A stretch of 64,000 bases of DNA from Avena insularis. Its lineage: Eukaryota; Streptophyta; Magnoliopsida; Poales; Poaceae. The notes under the pieces were generated by a model that did no database searches, was not told the DNA's origin, and saw nothing but the letters and a program-made list of their open reading frames with translations. Below, piece by piece: positions 11,136-22,442 of this stretch. The translations under genes and the position numbers were made by a program. The stretch's first letter is position 1. Each line of letters opens with the position of its first letter. The stretch is from positions 176,610,927 through 176,674,926 of the forward strand of contig CM042691.1 in assembly GCA_023614405.1 (NCBI GenBank). The letters are read 5' to 3'.

Positions 11136-14100
11136 TGTAACACTCCTAATTCTACTAATAGTAATTAAGGTTTGATTATGCATTCATCAGCATCATATTC
11201 TAAAAATGAAACTAAGAAAAATTAAAGCAAAACCCTAAACCCTAATATCCCCCTCTCTTTGTAACTATTTCAAACGGTTTCAAATATTTTGAAAATGGTC
11301 AAAAAGTTGTAAAGACCAAAATGTTACAAGGCCCTCACATTATTTTAAAGGTTTTACAAAAATCTATGGCATTTTTTAAATGCCCCAAATAGTTTTGTAT
11401 TTGAAATTACCAAAAATAAATGAAAACAGAAATAGAAAAGGTTTTCTATCAAATAAAAATAGAGCAAGAGCTAGACCAGGCCGGCCTAGACCCTCCTCTC
11501 GCACCTAACCGCCACCCAGCGCAGTGCTCTGCAGCCCAACTTGGCCTAGGCCCAAGTACCTGTTCGTTGTCTTCTTCCTCTGTATGCCAAGCATCTGCCT
11601 GGCTCTTCCGATGCCATCGACCCACGCCGTCGTGATGCTCGCCACCACATCGCGTCCCTATAGAGGATAAGGACGTCGCCACGTCGCTTTCTTTCTCTCC
11701 CCTGGTCACTCTTCCCCTCCCGCAATTCTCTTCCCCGTTCCCTAGCGAGAGCTTGAACCCTGGCCGAGCTTTGCCAACGAATCGCCGCCGTTCTACAGCA
11801 CTCCGGACCCCGCCGATCCTCCCACGAGCTCTGCCTTGTCTTCCTCTCCCCCCTCTTAAGCGTGCTTGTTGGGATGCCATCTATTACCGGAATCGAACGT
11901 GTCTTCCCCGACACCGACGCTGCTCGGTGCTGCCATCGCCGCCAACTCCGACCTCCTCCGGCCAATTCGACCATACCATCGCGCTTCTGGTTAGCTCACG
12001 ATCCTCCCGGTACCCTCTATTTTTTCCTCGCTTCTTGGTTGGCCCAACCGATGTTCGCATGTGAGCTCCGCCGCCGCGCGCTGTTGCAGCCACTGCTCCG
12101 GCGACCTACTCCTACCGGTGTCGCCTTTTTTTGCTCGCTTTGCTCGGCTGCATCGAACGTGCACTCTTGCGTGCCCCAGATCTCCCTCCTTCGTCGTCCC
12201 TGGTGCCCTCCGATGTGCTCTCCGGCGAGCCTAGGTGGCGCTGGTGTGTCGTCGACGTGGCGTCTACGTGGGCCTGATGGGGCTTTGACCAACCTAATCC
12301 TGTGTGTCCTGATGACCCGACCCAGGGCCCAGCAGTCAGTGACTGGGGCTAGACCCAGCCCCAGTGAAAAATGACCCCCCCCCCTAATGACGTTAGCCCT
12401 TTGTCATGGTGATGCAGTAATCAATTTAAATTGGTTTAATAATTCCAGAAAATGGTATAAACTTATAAATTCAATATCTAATTATTTATAAGTCATAAAA
12501 ATGTGTATAATATATCAAAATGTTCAGAAAAATGAGATCTATATGTTCAAGGTATAATCATGCATTGTTAAGCAACTTTCATTACAATTTTAGTTAGAAG
12601 AAAATAGTAACCCCTCATAGGTGTTTCCGGAGTTCTTCCAAATTAGGGTTTATACCCCTCGAAACCCCGATTAAACTACCGAGCATGTCTTAGGGTTACA
12701 TTTCAGTACAATTTAACTTGTCATATCGTCATCCTTGATTGAGCATTGTATTGATGCCATGTGTTGATTGTTTCCTTTCGTTCTAGTGTTTGGTTCTTCT
12801 CCAGTAGAATATGTATCGGAATCGAGATCAAGTCCAAGACTGAAGAACGAGATCAACACCGTCGAAGCTCGAAGACCAATACTTGACCAACTATAACCAA
12901 GTCAAGTACCAGATGTCCGAAGCTCTGCTTTTTGGGTATCAACAGGCAAAGGCAAGCGAAGCCCCACACATGATATGAATCCTATGCTTTCAAAGTATTT
13001 CAATTCTTGCCATGTTCATACGATTCTAAAGTCTTTTATTGATATATAAAGCAATCCTATCTGATGCATGTTCCCTTTGAACCTATAATCCCTGATCCAC
13101 TGCTCCTAGCATAACTAGGGTTTGGCTTGTGAAGCGTTGATAGAGCTATTATATCTGTTGTGCTTAGCCATGCTTAGTTGTTCTGCTGATTCACCTGGTT
13201 GATGGATCCAAGCTCCGAATGAACCTAGTTGAATAGGAGAATGTGGTATGACATGTTATCTAAGGTAAATATGCTAAGGCTTGTATGGGAGGCCACGTGG
13301 GTTGTGGTTTTTGCAGTCCCGTACTTGCCACCCTTAGGACCCGAGGTTCTTGCCTCTTGAACCAAGATGAGCATATAGCCACACGGGGCTTAGGAAACCC
13401 CTTGACCCCCAACTTTCCTAGTATGATCTATGAGTCCGTAGTTTGAGGATTTATTCGGCACCCGCATGGAAAAAGGTTTTGGAAAATGGTGCAAGCATAT
13501 AGGACGTGGCAGGGTTAAGGGTGCACGACACTAAACTGGATCCTGGTACATAGAGTCGAGGACCGCCTGGGAGTATGGCCAACTACCGCAGCCGGGAGCC
13601 CTTCTGGTGACTCATGGATTAGGCAAAAGTAAGGGAAAGGTTTCGGTCGATCACCCTCTGTCAGCACACCAAAGTCGGTCGTCATGTGTGGGTAAAGTTG
13701 TACACCCCTGCAAGGTAATAATCTTTTCGAAAAGACGTGTCCACGGTTATGGATGACTTGGGAATGGACGTAGGATCATAGAGAACATGAACCTAATCGT
13801 AAAACTTGGCAAAGTAAAGTGTTCTTAAGGATGCTTCATCATGGGTACGAGGGGGTGATCCTAGATGAGGTTCGATGATGATGACTTGGTGGATATCAAA
13901 AGATGATGATCAATACTTTGGAGATGTCGCTTTCTTATCCCCTTTTAGAACACTCTGATTAGACGAGCTTCTTCTCCCTCCTATTTTATAAACAAAGATG
14001 GCTCTATGCAAAACAACTCCACCAGCCATAAGTCTTGCGGGGTACACCCTGTACTCACCCTTTTTTTGTTGATACTTTTACAGGAGAGTAAGTGTTACTA

Positions 14101-14456
14101 TAGAAGATGAGTTTGGTACGGCATCGACATCGACGAATAGCTTGGGGTTCTCGGCCGGCAGCCTAGAATCTATGGAATGGGACGTTATCGTTATGCTTTA
14201 GGCCTTTTAGGCCATTTGTTAAGTTTGATATACTTAATAGCATAATTTTCCTTCCGTTGTTTGATGTTTGTGGTCAGTGACCTCTGCTTGTAATAATTTG
14301 GTTCTCTGCTCAGTTATGAGCTTGCGGTAATAAATGTTGTGTCGTGGGGTCACTGTTGTGTTATCGATTCTTCACTGGATATCCTCGAGCTCAAGGTTAA
14401 GCTTATGTCAGACGGAGGTATGAGATTTGTTTATCCCTGATCCCGAGGGTGTCACA
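11136..14456 (+). mobile_element. Ty3/gypsy 3' LTR, 3.3 kb (Del/Tekay-like)
   Basis: The LTR starts TGTAACACTCC and ends GGGTGTCACA, a short inverted TG..CA terminus like that of the solo LTR at 39,319 (TGTAACATCCC..GTTGACA). It is preceded by a polypurine tract. The middle (11,450-12,360) is GC-rich and gives spurious open frames on both strands. The distal part holds the same landmark blocks as the fragments at 5460 and 51,435 ('GTCCACGGTTATGGATGA' near 13,740, the 'TACTCACCC' block near 14,053). The five bases on each side (aaaat / tatgg) do not match, as expected for a 3' LTR whose partner is missing. Confidence 0.72.
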
Positions 14457-17400
14457 TATGGCATGAGAAGCTACTTACAAAAGGGTTCTTTTAAAACAGA
14501 ACAAGCCAATGCCAAATGGCTCAACATAGGTACTTACAGTGCAACACACAAGCTATACTAAGCGCCAACGTGAAGGCAGATTGCAAGGGCATCACATTAG
14601 CTTAACGACATAGCACGGAATCCACGATGCATTGATGTCAAGACAATGAGCCTAGTTTATTAACTTGACGATGTACTGAGGAAGGCACACTGACTATCAG
14701 CGGACGTCATATTGATCTAGCATACAGAAATCACAAATATATTTTTGCAACATAAACAAAAACATGAGCTAATCATATATATCAAGTAAGGAAAAGGAGA
14801 ATTGAGAAGGCACAACTAAACATGTTAATGCTATGGTGGGGCTTAAATGCAGATGCCACTTCATAACTACATGTCAATCAGTTAGACATAAAAACTCATA
14901 CAAAAATGAGGAATCATAATGTCATAGTTCCACCAACTAACAATCATTTTTAGAGCTGTACGTATGGGACATGGTTTTGTCATCCAAAACTTTGTGAAAA
15001 TAAAAATAAGATACATGCAAGTTGCTCTCAAATTACAAAATTCTGCATTATCTTTTCAATGCCACACTGGTACAAATGGCAGAATCAGGCCAGATTCTAA
15101 GCCACATGTTGCGTCTTATTATATAATTTCAAACTGTATATCGAAATGCCTAAATAGATTAGGGTGCAAGCCATGTGCAATTTTCATTGCCTATCATTTA
15201 GTATGGACAAATAAGTTTTAAAGCTATCATATGAATTTGGTAGGTAGATTGAACGGAAGGAAGATACATACCTAACTCCTTTTTAATCTAGAACACTACA
15301 AACGAGGCTTTGCATCATTTAGAGACAAACAAACACAGGAAACATTCTACTGAGTAAGATAACACAATCTTTGGCAGATTATAAACATCAAACCTGTGCT
15401 CAATCAAAGCAGTGCCCAAAGCTAGGCATGTAAAAGCCTAGTGCGGACAATATATATATTGAGAGCGACAATAAATATATCTGCATAAGACAGTAGTCCC
15501 CAAATCCTATATTTTTCAACTACACAGCAAAATAAGGTTTGGTGCAGAACATCTCATATAATCAGTTCACAATTTACAGGACATGTTTTTTTGGAAATAT
15601 GTAAACAGTATGTTATCAATTTCTTGACAGTTGGATACAAAACCTTTTTTATTAGAAACTAACAACCAATTTAAAAGCCTACCATATATTTTTCCTAAAC
15701 AGCAGGTACTTATACCTAAGAAGCTACTGGTTATGAATCACCCTAACATATAACCTCACACCCCTAGCAGAGAGCCACAAGTTAGTAATAATCATGGTAT
15801 ACCTGATATTTAGCTCCCTAACACTCCCTAACGGGAAATAGTTAATCTCAACTTTATATCCGAGATAAGTAATAGGTGGGTTCTATGCTGAGATGCATAT
15901 AACTAATTACCTTGAGTCAGAAAATACATTGTATGGTTACAGAGACCTGCTAAAAAGTGGTAATCTCTGGCATTTCTTCACCTACAGTCCTCGCTTCAGA
16001 AATAGGAAGCAACAATCATAGATACCCATGCTACATAAAGGGGGAAAGGTAATACCATGTCTCGGGAGCCAGGATTAATTAGCAAGATGATACAATTGCC
16101 ATGCAGACCACATTTAAATACATCCACCCAGATTCTATGCAGCTCCCATAGGCATCTAGGTACACAAAATAGGGATAAGATAGTTAGCATGAATTAACAG
16201 TGGTTAAAGAAAGCAGATCAGACCTTGAGAAAAAAAATAAGAAAGAAAAGTAAGTTTCTACAAGCCAAAATATAGCTCTGTCGCCAATAATTCAGAGAAA
16301 TTGCATGTTGCTCTCACTATTGATCGTAGGCTAACATGAACTATCAATATGCCAAATATGAAAGTGTAAATAATTATTTCCTATGCTATTTGCATGGTGT
16401 ACCTCATTTGATTCATATAAAAGAGTAATAACATATAAAGAATGTTCTTTGTCTCTCCTATTTTTTGAGAAGACATTCAGAAAATCTCCCCTTATTCTTA
16501 TCATGCAAAATTTCTAATTTAGGAGTGGCCTCAACTTAATCATGCAAAATAAACTCTCCTCATAGAAAAAATCATTTTACATGATGCCGGGGCTCAATCC
16601 CCAGCCATCTACGGAAAGATAATAAAGCGAGCCACCATTGCCCTCTCCAGGATAACCACCGGTCCTGCACACGAGGCAGCCCTCGCAGGAGGAGCGACGA
16701 CCATTTCGGCAGCTACCAACACTGGACAACATCACTTGTAGAGGAGGCAAAAAAATATAAAGAAAGGATTGGGAGAACAAAGATGCTCACCAGGATTTTA
16801 AAATAGATCAAATTATATTGGTTCTCCTAATAGGGAGAATGGAAAATTTGCTATCTTAGACATAAAGAAGTAAACAGCCAAAAACCTCATTAAAAACACA
16901 AATAAAAAAAGGAGAGATTCGTACTTTCATATTTTGTTTTTTGCATTCAAAAACCAAGCCCATATTCAGAAAATGCTACTTTGGAGGACCGACTCCTAGA
17001 CTTGGATTGTGCTGGCTACCGAGTTGCCCAACGCAATAACTGAAACTATGTTCAATTCTCCTATAAATATTCTGTCCTGGTTGGTTTGACCTACCTGAAA
17101 TATTTACACAAACATTGCTAAACATTAAGTAATAGTTGCATGAGTCATTTTCCCACAGAAACCACATACAAGAAAGCAAAAGCATCGTGCAATCATGCAA
17201 GCATGATATAAATAAAAGAAAAGTACACCTGTCCAAATGCAAAGCATTTGATGACTGATGAGGACACACATGTGACATGTGCAGAGACTGCCTCTAAAGT
17301 TTTGAATCATTTACACAAATAGAAAAATAAATGGAGAGGCAGTTTACACTCAAATAAGTCTTGGAGCTCTAGCTGTTGTACCCTGGGTGACATGCTTCTG

Positions 17401-18232
17401 CTGTACCAAAGCCTGCACATCAGGAACCCACAGATGTGATAGGCTATGAACAACTCGCCATCCGACCAAATCATTTTTTTAGGTTAATGACCAAATCAGC
17501 AACATTAGGCATTGAAATAGTACCAAGATCTACAAACACTACCAAAAGCTGTCCACGTGCTATTTTTTGGTTTTACAAATATCAAGTGCCATTTTAGTCT
17601 TTAAACTATCTCTATATCTGAAGAGCAGATCTACTTGGTGTGAGATAACGACGCAAGATTGACAGAAAATATTAGCACTATTAGGTAGCAAAATATTATC
17701 AAGCTCTACAAACACTACCACAAGACGATTGCATGCAATTTTTTGGTTTAACAAACACAAGGTTTCATTTTAGTCTCTAAACTATCTCTATATCTGAAGA
17801 GCAGATCTACCTAGTGTGAGATAATGTGTTTCTAGGAGGTATTTCCTGTAGAAACGGTATCTAGCAAGGTCAACAACCTACAGGCCTACCATAATGACCA
17901 CCATTATTAATTCCATAGGATACATCGGTAAAGGCTAAAACCTTAATCGTATGTTGTCAAATAAAAAGAAAGAACTTCCTTGAACACAGTAGTAGACAAG
18001 CTCCTGAATGCAGTATCTCCTTGTGCTTCAGATCTCTGAAGAAATGCAACACACCACTCGTCAATAATTAGGAGCTGCCAGCATGAACAGCAACACATGA
18101 CTGTGCTGCCAATACTGAAGAAAATCAGCTGGCGTGGCACTGTTAAGACCGTCAATTAGAAATAGCAAAGGTTAGACCTTAGTAATCAGATAAGAATAAT
18201 GGGCATAGAGAGGAAACAATTTGATTAACATA
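14457..18232. other. Low-copy AT-rich stretch, no recognised protein gene
   Basis: About 3.8 kb of AT-rich sequence without retrotransposon domains. Short minus-strand open stretches bounded by splice-like signals occur at about 16,577-16,740 (Cys-rich, ending in a stop) and 17,943-18,110 (IIDEWCVAFLQRSEAQGD). These may be exons of the minus-strand transcription unit proposed at 18,588-19,490, but no family was recognised. The region also carries the tandem repeat at 17,519-17,827. Confidence 0.35.
17519..17827. repeat. Two-unit direct tandem repeat, period about 175 bp
   Basis: Unit 1 (about 17,519-17,650) and unit 2 (about 17,693-17,827) share 'CTACAAACACTACCA', 'TTTTTTGGTTT', 'CATTTTAGTCT' and a nearly identical end 'AAACTATCTCTATATCTGAA' followed by 'GAGCAGATCTAC'. 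The units are diverged in the middle, so the duplication is not recent. Confidence 0.8.
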
Positions 18233-18360
18233 TATTCCATCCATCCAAAATTAACTGACTTCACTTTATCTAGATACACATGTATCTAAGAACTAAAACG
18301 TGTCTAGATCCATGCATATGTAGACAAAGTGAAGTCAGTTATTGTGGGACAGAGGGAGTA
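18233..18360. mobile_element. Stowaway-type MITE (Tc1/mariner, non-autonomous)
   Basis: About 128 bp with long terminal inverted repeats. The left end reads CATCCATCC, then AATTAACTGACTTCACTTT; the right end reads AAAGTGAAGTCAGTTATTGT, then GGGACAGAGGGAG. The ends resemble the Stowaway consensus CTCCCTCCGT, the target dinucleotide TA flanks both sides, and the centre is AT-rich with no coding capacity. The left terminus has drifted more than the right. Confidence 0.88.
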
Positions 18361-18368
18361 TATATATA

Positions 18369-18461
18369 TAGACCGCGGAGCATATTCCATAGCTACTCCA
18401 TTCTTCTTAGTTTTTTCTGCCATATCATGTTATCATTTTATAGACTGCGGAGCATATTCTC
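18369..18461 (+). repeat. Short direct repeat next to the MITE
   Basis: 'TAGACCGCGGAGCATATTC' (about 18,369) recurs as 'TAGACTGCGGAGCATATTC' (about 18,442), one mismatch, about 73 bp apart. It follows a (TA)n run at the right edge of the MITE. Likely replication slippage; no function is inferred. Confidence 0.7.
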
Positions 18462-18587
18462 ATCCAAATGAATAAACTATAGTAATAAAATGGATCCACA
18501 CTTCAAGTCAACATAGCCAGATAGAGGCTCACCTTCAATAAATTTTGGGCACAAATTTTTAGTCCTAACAGCAATGCAAACTTACAT

Positions 18588-19490
18588 GATTTTACTCCAC
18601 CCTCTAAGGGCCTGCTCAACATCCGAATAATGAACAACGATGCTTTTTACTACACATGGAATAACAGTGATAGTTGGAAAGAAGGAATTCATAGAGAGGG
18701 AGAGATAGTCCATACCATAAGATGGAGAAAAGAAAGAGGAGCTCGCTTTGAGCTTGAGAAGGCAAAGCACCTTGCATCGATTTGATTGTTTTCCTTCAAT
18801 TTTATCGAACAGTTGCTTTGTATGTCTACTATGGATAGAGCTTAAAGCTGCATAAAGTGACGAGGAGGAGCCGCACGAGGTTGCGCTGCAGAAAATATTC
18901 AGAGAGGAGCATCTCAATGAGGTTAGCTTGTGCTTCGTCCAGCTTGCCGTGAACGAGGCTTGGAGCACGGAGATGAAATAGTGGTGGCAGGATCCAGTTG
19001 CGGGAAGGAGCCACACTGAGCAACCATACCTGGCTCAGGGTGCTGGTCTCCGGTGTCCCTCGACGTCAGGAAGAGCAGCTATGTCAGCTTTTTCTCCTCC
19101 CCTTCCTCTGTTCCGAGCCCCGTCCTCTTCTTCGCTTGCGGCGGCCGAAGCAGATCCACCTGCCTAGGGGTCGTCCACCCCCGCCCGTTCGCATCCTCCT
19201 CAATGAGGCCGCCGTCGTCCCGGCACGCCCAGCCACCCCCTCCGCCTCCGTCATCCCGCCGCCCTCGCCCAGCCACCAACCCCGCCGGCGCCGTCTTCCC
19301 GCCGCGCTCACCCAGCCCTCGCCGCCGTCGTCACGCCGCGCTCGGCTTGCTCAGCAACCTCCTGCGCGGCGGCGTAGCCTCGCACGCCCGCCTCATGAGC
19401 CGCCGTCCTTGCTCTGACGCCGCCGCGTGTGATTGTGTAGGAGTAGTTTGGGATTTTTTTTCCCCAAGCCTCTATCTTGTCTAGGTTTTT
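18588..19490 (-). other. Possible first exon(s) of an unrecognised minus-strand gene
   Basis: On the minus strand a GC-rich block (19,490-19,031), typical of grass first exons, is followed by less GC-rich sequence with an uninterrupted frame (19,016-18,582) that stops at ATG-TAA exactly where a consensus donor (CAT|GTAAGTTTG) lies near 18,587. A second donor-like site (CCAG|GTATGG) lies at 19,030. No protein family was recognised in any frame, and the arginine/proline-rich GC block gives long frames by composition alone. It could be a non-coding transcript, a 5' UTR, or a decayed gene. Downstream exon-like pieces are noted at about 18,110-17,943 and 16,740-16,577. Confidence 0.28.
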
Positions 19491-20723
19491 GCCCATGACC
19501 CCTCACGCGAATACGAACGACCCCAAACCAGTCATGCACATCTGGTCCCACTCCAAGATAGGCCCATTGTCATAGAGGATTCTTGCAGCAACTAAGTGAC
19601 AAAAATTTACCGAATCCAATGGTGGTAATTGATGCGGGAATAGAACCTAACATTGTTTCACTGGATCGGAAGGCTTACAATGGTGCGCGCGCGGGGACAT
19701 CCCCAGGAGTCGGGCTGGCCATGGCCCTTTACAGGTAGTAATACCCCCTGTCCTGTAACTGTGTGCTCCCTAAAGCTATCCAGTTCAACATAGATGATCA
19801 AGAAAGGGACATGAACAACACAATGGTGAGGGAGACCATGATTAATTAGCATCTGGCTTTAGGAAACTGCTGTGCTCAAGGCTTGCTAAAGATGTAGCGA
19901 GAATGGCTTTTGCTCGTCCCGTGTTCTGGTGGGCAGGTGAGCACCTGTACTGAATTTTCTTTAGGAGCACCACTCTCTGCTCTGATGATCTTGTTGTTGG
20001 TTGCCTGTTGGTTGTTTCACTGTGCTAATCAATCATTTCACCCTGGGTGGTTGCATCTAGAGTAAACTTCTTGTTTGTTCTTGTTGGCTGCTGGATCATA
20101 TACTACCGGCTCTTGTGTCAGATGTGTACCCCAGTCCCTGATAGAGGTATGAAGATGGTTCAAGTGCTCATGTTGCTTCTCTCTAACCATGAAGATGGTC
20201 CCTAGTGTAACCAACCACCACTATCATGAGTGACAGCGCTTCTGCAGTGAGGAGCATGCATCATTCTAACTGTTCAGGAAACTACTATTACTAGTGCATC
20301 AACTGAATTGTAGTTCAGTCAAAAACAGGTTGCTTTAATGCTTAGCATTCATTCAAAACAGTTGAGTTAGATACAAAGGCAGCAGATAATCAAATGACTA
20401 TATTCAACTTGAGTTTTGGATCAGTTTATTACTCAACTCAAGTGAGCTAGGCAATGCTACACTAACTATAACTGAAAGCAATTTATTGAATCAGCACAAA
20501 GTTCTTCGTATGCTTATTTACACTCTCCGGAAAGAAGCAAAAAAGAAGCCCAATAAATAGAATATAACTAAAGAATTGCTCGAAAATTTGATGAACCCGA
20601 GAAGAGTATCAGTTGTTGTTTATTTTTCCTAAGATCAACCATAACCTGGAACTCCATAGAATTAACTGAATCTGAATCTGTACATACCCAGCGACATCAA
20701 AACTTGGTTGGTCCGCCCGTGCT
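19491..20723. other. 3' flank of the zinc-finger gene; no other gene seen
   Basis: About 1.2 kb without recognisable domains. The part nearest 20,723 is AT-rich and should hold the 3' UTR and poly(A) site of the minus-strand zinc-finger gene, but no single poly(A) signal stands out. Nothing else is supported. Confidence 0.4.
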
Positions 20724-21944
20724 TTAATCCTCAGCTCCTGGAGCTGGTAGATTGAGATCAAGAAACCCGGCAGCGATCAAGGACTGCTCCGTGTCGACGA
20801 CGACAGCCTCTCCGTCGGCGTGGTTGCGCTCGTTGAGCTCACCGGCGATCGAGTGAGACCGTTTATGCCCGCCGAGCGCCTGCCCCGAGCCGAACACCTT
20901 GAAGCAGATCGGGCACTCGAACTTGATCGCCTTCTTTGCCCTCACGGCAGCCACCGCTCCATAGGCGTCGTCGGCGTCTGGAGTCGACGGCGTGCTGAAC
21001 GAGGCTGTAGTCTCGACGCTGGGCTCCGGCTGATCGAGCAAGACCTTGGTGGTGCAGCAGTTGCTATTGATGCGCTTGTGGCTGGCGCGGTGGCCGCCGA
21101 GCGCTTGGTAGGACTGGAACGCCCTGCCACACCCGGGGCACTCGTACCGGCCGCGCTTCTCACTGCCGGCGTAGGCAGAGGAGGTGGTCTTCCTCTTCTT
21201 GACACGCCTCGCGTTCTCGGCATCGGCGTACTGCAGAAGAGCCGAGTTGTCGTCGGATTCGGCGTCGTCGTGGTAGAACCCATTCCGTGCCTTCTTCGCG
21301 CTGCCTTTCACCGGCAGGCGCTCCTCTTTGCCCCACAGGCCAGCGGTGTCGCGCGACAGCATGATGAGGCACAGTGCGACGTCCTCCGGCTCCTTGTCGA
21401 ACGATTCCCGCGGCGGCGGGGGCGCCGGCACGCGCATCGAGCGCCGTCTCCGCCTGGGAGCCGGCGCCGTCATCACCACCGCCGCCTCACTGCGGATCAG
21501 CATGTCCTCCGCCTCCGGCTCCTCTATCTCCAGTCTGACGTCCTCGCCGTCAGAATAACCCCCATCTGCCGGTCCATGACGGCGCACGTGGTCGAACACC
21601 GGCCGGCATGGCGAGAGCTGCTGTCCATATTCGTCATGGTCGACGTCGTTGCCACCAGGGGATCTCGAGAGCCGGCGCGTCTTCTTGGGGTTCTCCCTCA
21701 GCCCATACCCGGCGCCACCTGCTCCGACGATAGAGGCCCGCGCGCCGCCGCTCTGTATCCAGCGGCGCTCGTCGTCCTCGTCGGAATCGGTGGTTTCCTC
21801 GTCTGCCGCCGCCGCGGCCGCCACCTCGGCGAGCGCGTGGGAGCGCATGTGGCCGCCGAGCGATCGGCCGCAGGGGAAGCCCTTCCCGCATACCTTACAG
21901 CTGTGCCGTGTGGAGCTACTAGTGAGCACGACCACATTATCCAT
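20724..21944 (-). CDS. C2H2 zinc-finger transcription factor, ZAT-type with EAR repression motif
   Basis: An intact, intronless 406-residue nuclear protein, probably a DNA-binding transcriptional repressor. Three plant-type C2H2 fingers carry the QALGGH-class core: finger 1 at about 16-36 (SLGGH variant, CKVCGKGFPCGRSLGGHMRSH), finger 2 at about 269-289 (CPGCGRAFQSYQALGGH) and finger 3 at about 344-364 (CPICFKVFGSGQALGGH). Other marks are an acidic stretch (48-60), the family-typical segment EDVALCLIMLSRD (187-199), a basic KKRK nuclear signal (249-252) and the C-terminal EAR motif DLNLP (396-400). I place the start at the ATG at 21,944-21,942 (context CCATGG); the frame stays open 13 codons upstream but has no ATG there. 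GC content is very high, as in many grass regulators. It is the only intact host gene seen. The closest plant relatives are ZAT4/ZAT9-like, but orthology cannot be settled here. Confidence 0.93.
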   Translation of the reverse strand: MDNVVVLTSSSTRHSCKVCGKGFPCGRSLGGHMRSHALAEVAAAAAADEETTDSDEDDERRWIQSGGARASIVGAGGAGYGLRENPKKTRRLSRSPGGNDVDHDEYGQQLSPCRPVFDHVRRHGPADGGYSDGEDVRLEIEEPEAEDMLIRSEAAVVMTAPAPRRRRRSMRVPAPPPPRESFDKEPEDVALCLIMLSRDTAGLWGKEERLPVKGSAKKARNGFYHDDAESDDNSALLQYADAENARRVKKRKTTSSAYAGSEKRGRYECPGCGRAFQSYQALGGHRASHKRINSNCCTTKVLLDQPEPSVETTASFSTPSTPDADDAYGAVAAVRAKKAIKFECPICFKVFGSGQALGGHKRSHSIAGELNERNHADGEAVVVDTEQSLIAAGFLDLNLPAPGAED

Positions 21945-22313
21945 GGAGGATCGATGGACCAAGAAACGAATTAACCAGCTCAATCGCTCCTGATTTGAAG
22001 ATGGATCAACGAAGACGCGACCGATCGATCACGGATCGCCAGGAGTATGGATGTATGTAGTGTGAAGTGGGCGGAAGAAGAAGCGGTCAAGCTTAGCTGG
22101 GAGAGGGGAAGGGAAGATCCATGGCCCAATGAGCTTGAAGCAACGGGAGCTAAAGTAGTAAGCAGTAGATGGGAGGAGAGGAGAGGAGGAGGTTATGCGA
22201 TGGATGGGTGGTGCGGTTGCGGAGGAGAAATCGGAATGCATGCAATGCAAGCAAGCAAAGTTAGCAAACTGACAGGAGAGAGAAACCGAATCGGTTGATT
22301 TATCGGAAAACAG
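21945..22313 (-). promoter_or_regulatory. 5' UTR / proximal promoter of the zinc-finger gene
   Basis: Short unique stretch between the zinc-finger start codon and the direct repeat A. It is rich in purine (plus strand GGAGAGGAGAGGAGGAGG near 22,175), giving pyrimidine-rich CT tracts on the sense strand that are common in plant 5' UTRs. No clear TATA box was found. Repeat-derived DNA begins only about 370 bp upstream of the ATG, so the natural promoter is short or has been separated from distal elements by insertions. Confidence 0.5.
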
Positions 22314-22442
22314 CTCCCTTCCTTAATACTGGGTAAATGACACGCTTGAGACGGGACAGCAGGTACGGCTGGCCCTCTTCCTCCCCTTAAATTTGGGAAA
22401 TTCATTCGCAAAGGAAAAAATTCAAGTAACCACATAAGTTTT
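22314..22442 (+). repeat. Direct repeat A (129 bp), left copy
   Basis: It pairs with A' at 45,778-45,906: the same length, about 87% identical by eye, same orientation. It starts CTCCCTTCCTTAATACT and holds 'GGCCCTCTTCCTCCCC' and 'TAAATTTGGGAAATTCATTC'. The two copies bracket the tandem B elements and all nested retrotransposons, immediately upstream of the zinc-finger gene. Confidence 0.85.

Noticed and set aside
11420..12374. Overlapping frames of 70-170 codons on both strands
   Set aside because: GC-rich part of the gypsy 3' LTR. Frames occur on both strands and match no family.
20820..21974. 384-codon plus-strand open frame across the zinc-finger gene
   Set aside because: It is the antisense shadow of a very GC-rich gene. 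It has no domain, while the minus-strand frame has three zinc fingers and an EAR motif.
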